Part shown: in pieces, positions 21,292 to 21,617 of the stretch
Position numbering within the stretch: position 1 is the first letter of the stretch
How the letters are laid out: each line of letters opens with the position of its first letter
Assembly: GCA_029287515.1 (NCBI GenBank)
Contig: JARFQZ010000320.1
Location: 1 to 21,617 of the forward strand
Direction of reading: 5' to 3'
Source of the DNA: Lysobacterales bacterium
GTDB lineage: Bacteria; Pseudomonadota; Gammaproteobacteria; Xanthomonadales; SZUA-36
DNA: 21,617 nt
Program-made: the position numbers and the translations under genes
The notes under the pieces: generated by a model
Seen by the model: only the letters and a program-made list of their open reading frames with translations
Database searches by the model: none
What the model was told of the DNA's origin: nothing

Positions 21292-21617
21292 ATGCTACTT
21301 CAACGACACAGCATCCTGGCCTGGTTGTTCGCCGCACTGGTTTGCTGCCACCGGTTGCGGCAGCAGAGCCCCGGGAATCCGCTGAACTGGATGCGTTGAT
21401 CAGGCAATACAGGGCCGAGGGCCCTGAAATTACCCTGCCCGAATTCGAACGGCTGCAGGCCCTGTATGAGCGTAACGGGGACCGCTTCAACGAAGCACGG
21501 GCGGAGCACTTCATCGGCGAGTGTCACTGGCGCCTGGGCAACTACAAACGATCCCGAACCTACCTTGAAAAGTCACTTGAAGACTCGCAAGAGCTTCGCC
21601 ACCGCCTCGCCGAGGGT
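21292..21617 (+). CDS. Secreted TPR-repeat protein, partial at right edge and apparently frameshifted
   Basis: The ATG at 21292 opens a signal peptide (MLLQRHSILAWLFAALVCC), but this frame stops at 21397-21399. From about 21345 coding sense continues in another frame to the window end: LPPVAAAEPRESAELDAL, then FERLQALYERNGDRFNEARA, HFIGECHWRLGNYKRSRTYL. The last segment has the TPR spacing pattern (G, C/A, W/L, G-N-Y, Y-L). Restoring one base near 21348 would join signal peptide and body as VCCPPVAAAEPRE. The gene lies five bases after the anti-sigma stop. In related clusters the third gene is often a TPR-CHAT (caspase-like) protein, but the diagnostic C-terminal part lies outside the window. 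An alternative TTG start at 21342 without signal peptide is less attractive. Confidence 0.65.

Overview
The window is a moderately GC-rich, gene-dense piece of bacterial chromosome. Recognisable proteins (YhgN, YbiI, YajQ, YbcJ-type S4, YjjX, RdgC, TrhO) are typical of Gammaproteobacteria, and several align by eye with the E. coli versions along their whole length. The AddAB-like pair, the DUF4124 protein and the sigma/zf-HC2/TPR cluster suggest a free-living, probably aquatic or sediment gammaproteobacterium of the Chromatiales/Woeseiales/Xanthomonadales type rather than an enteric. That placement is an inference. I see no rRNA, tRNA, CRISPR array or complete insertion sequence, and no gap between genes exceeds about 125 bp.

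Layout. 18-2084 (+): secreted CapA-type metallophosphatase-like protein with extra domains at both ends. 2090-3059 (-): a small secreted NTF2-like protein that appears to have an internal deletion, behind a YhgN/MarC membrane protein. 3116-9324 (+): an overlapping two-gene operon for an AddB-like and an AddA-like helicase-nuclease, i.e. a double-strand break repair machine. 9327-10084 (-): two DksA/TraR-type C4 zinc-finger proteins (YbiI and a longer one). 10174-11142 (+): proline iminopeptidase. 11139-11591 (-): secreted DUF4124 protein. 11667-12806 (+): serine beta-lactamase-fold hydrolase. 12838-13509 (-): spermidine-synthase-like methyltransferase, separated from the hydrolase by a RAYT-type repeat-like motif.

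13606-17676 (+) is a tight operon: YajQ, S4 RNA-binding protein, DUF885 protein, M19 dipeptidase-like protein with an altered metal site, YjjX, and a secreted cupin. Three of its junctions are ATGA stop/start overlaps. It is followed by rdgC and trhO (17758-19604).

The right end (19728-21617) holds an ECF-like sigma factor, a membrane anti-sigma-like zf-HC2 protein and the start of a secreted TPR protein that appears frameshifted. I judge this the most interesting regulatory module. A hairpin sits exactly between the sigma stop and the anti-sigma start and covers the latter's ribosome binding site, which suggests translational coupling.

The strongest points for follow-up are the missing HxD metal motif in the M19 protein, the sigma/anti-sigma hairpin with its TPR partner, the internal deletion in the NTF2-like gene, and the palindromes in the promoter shared by yhgN and the AddAB-like operon.
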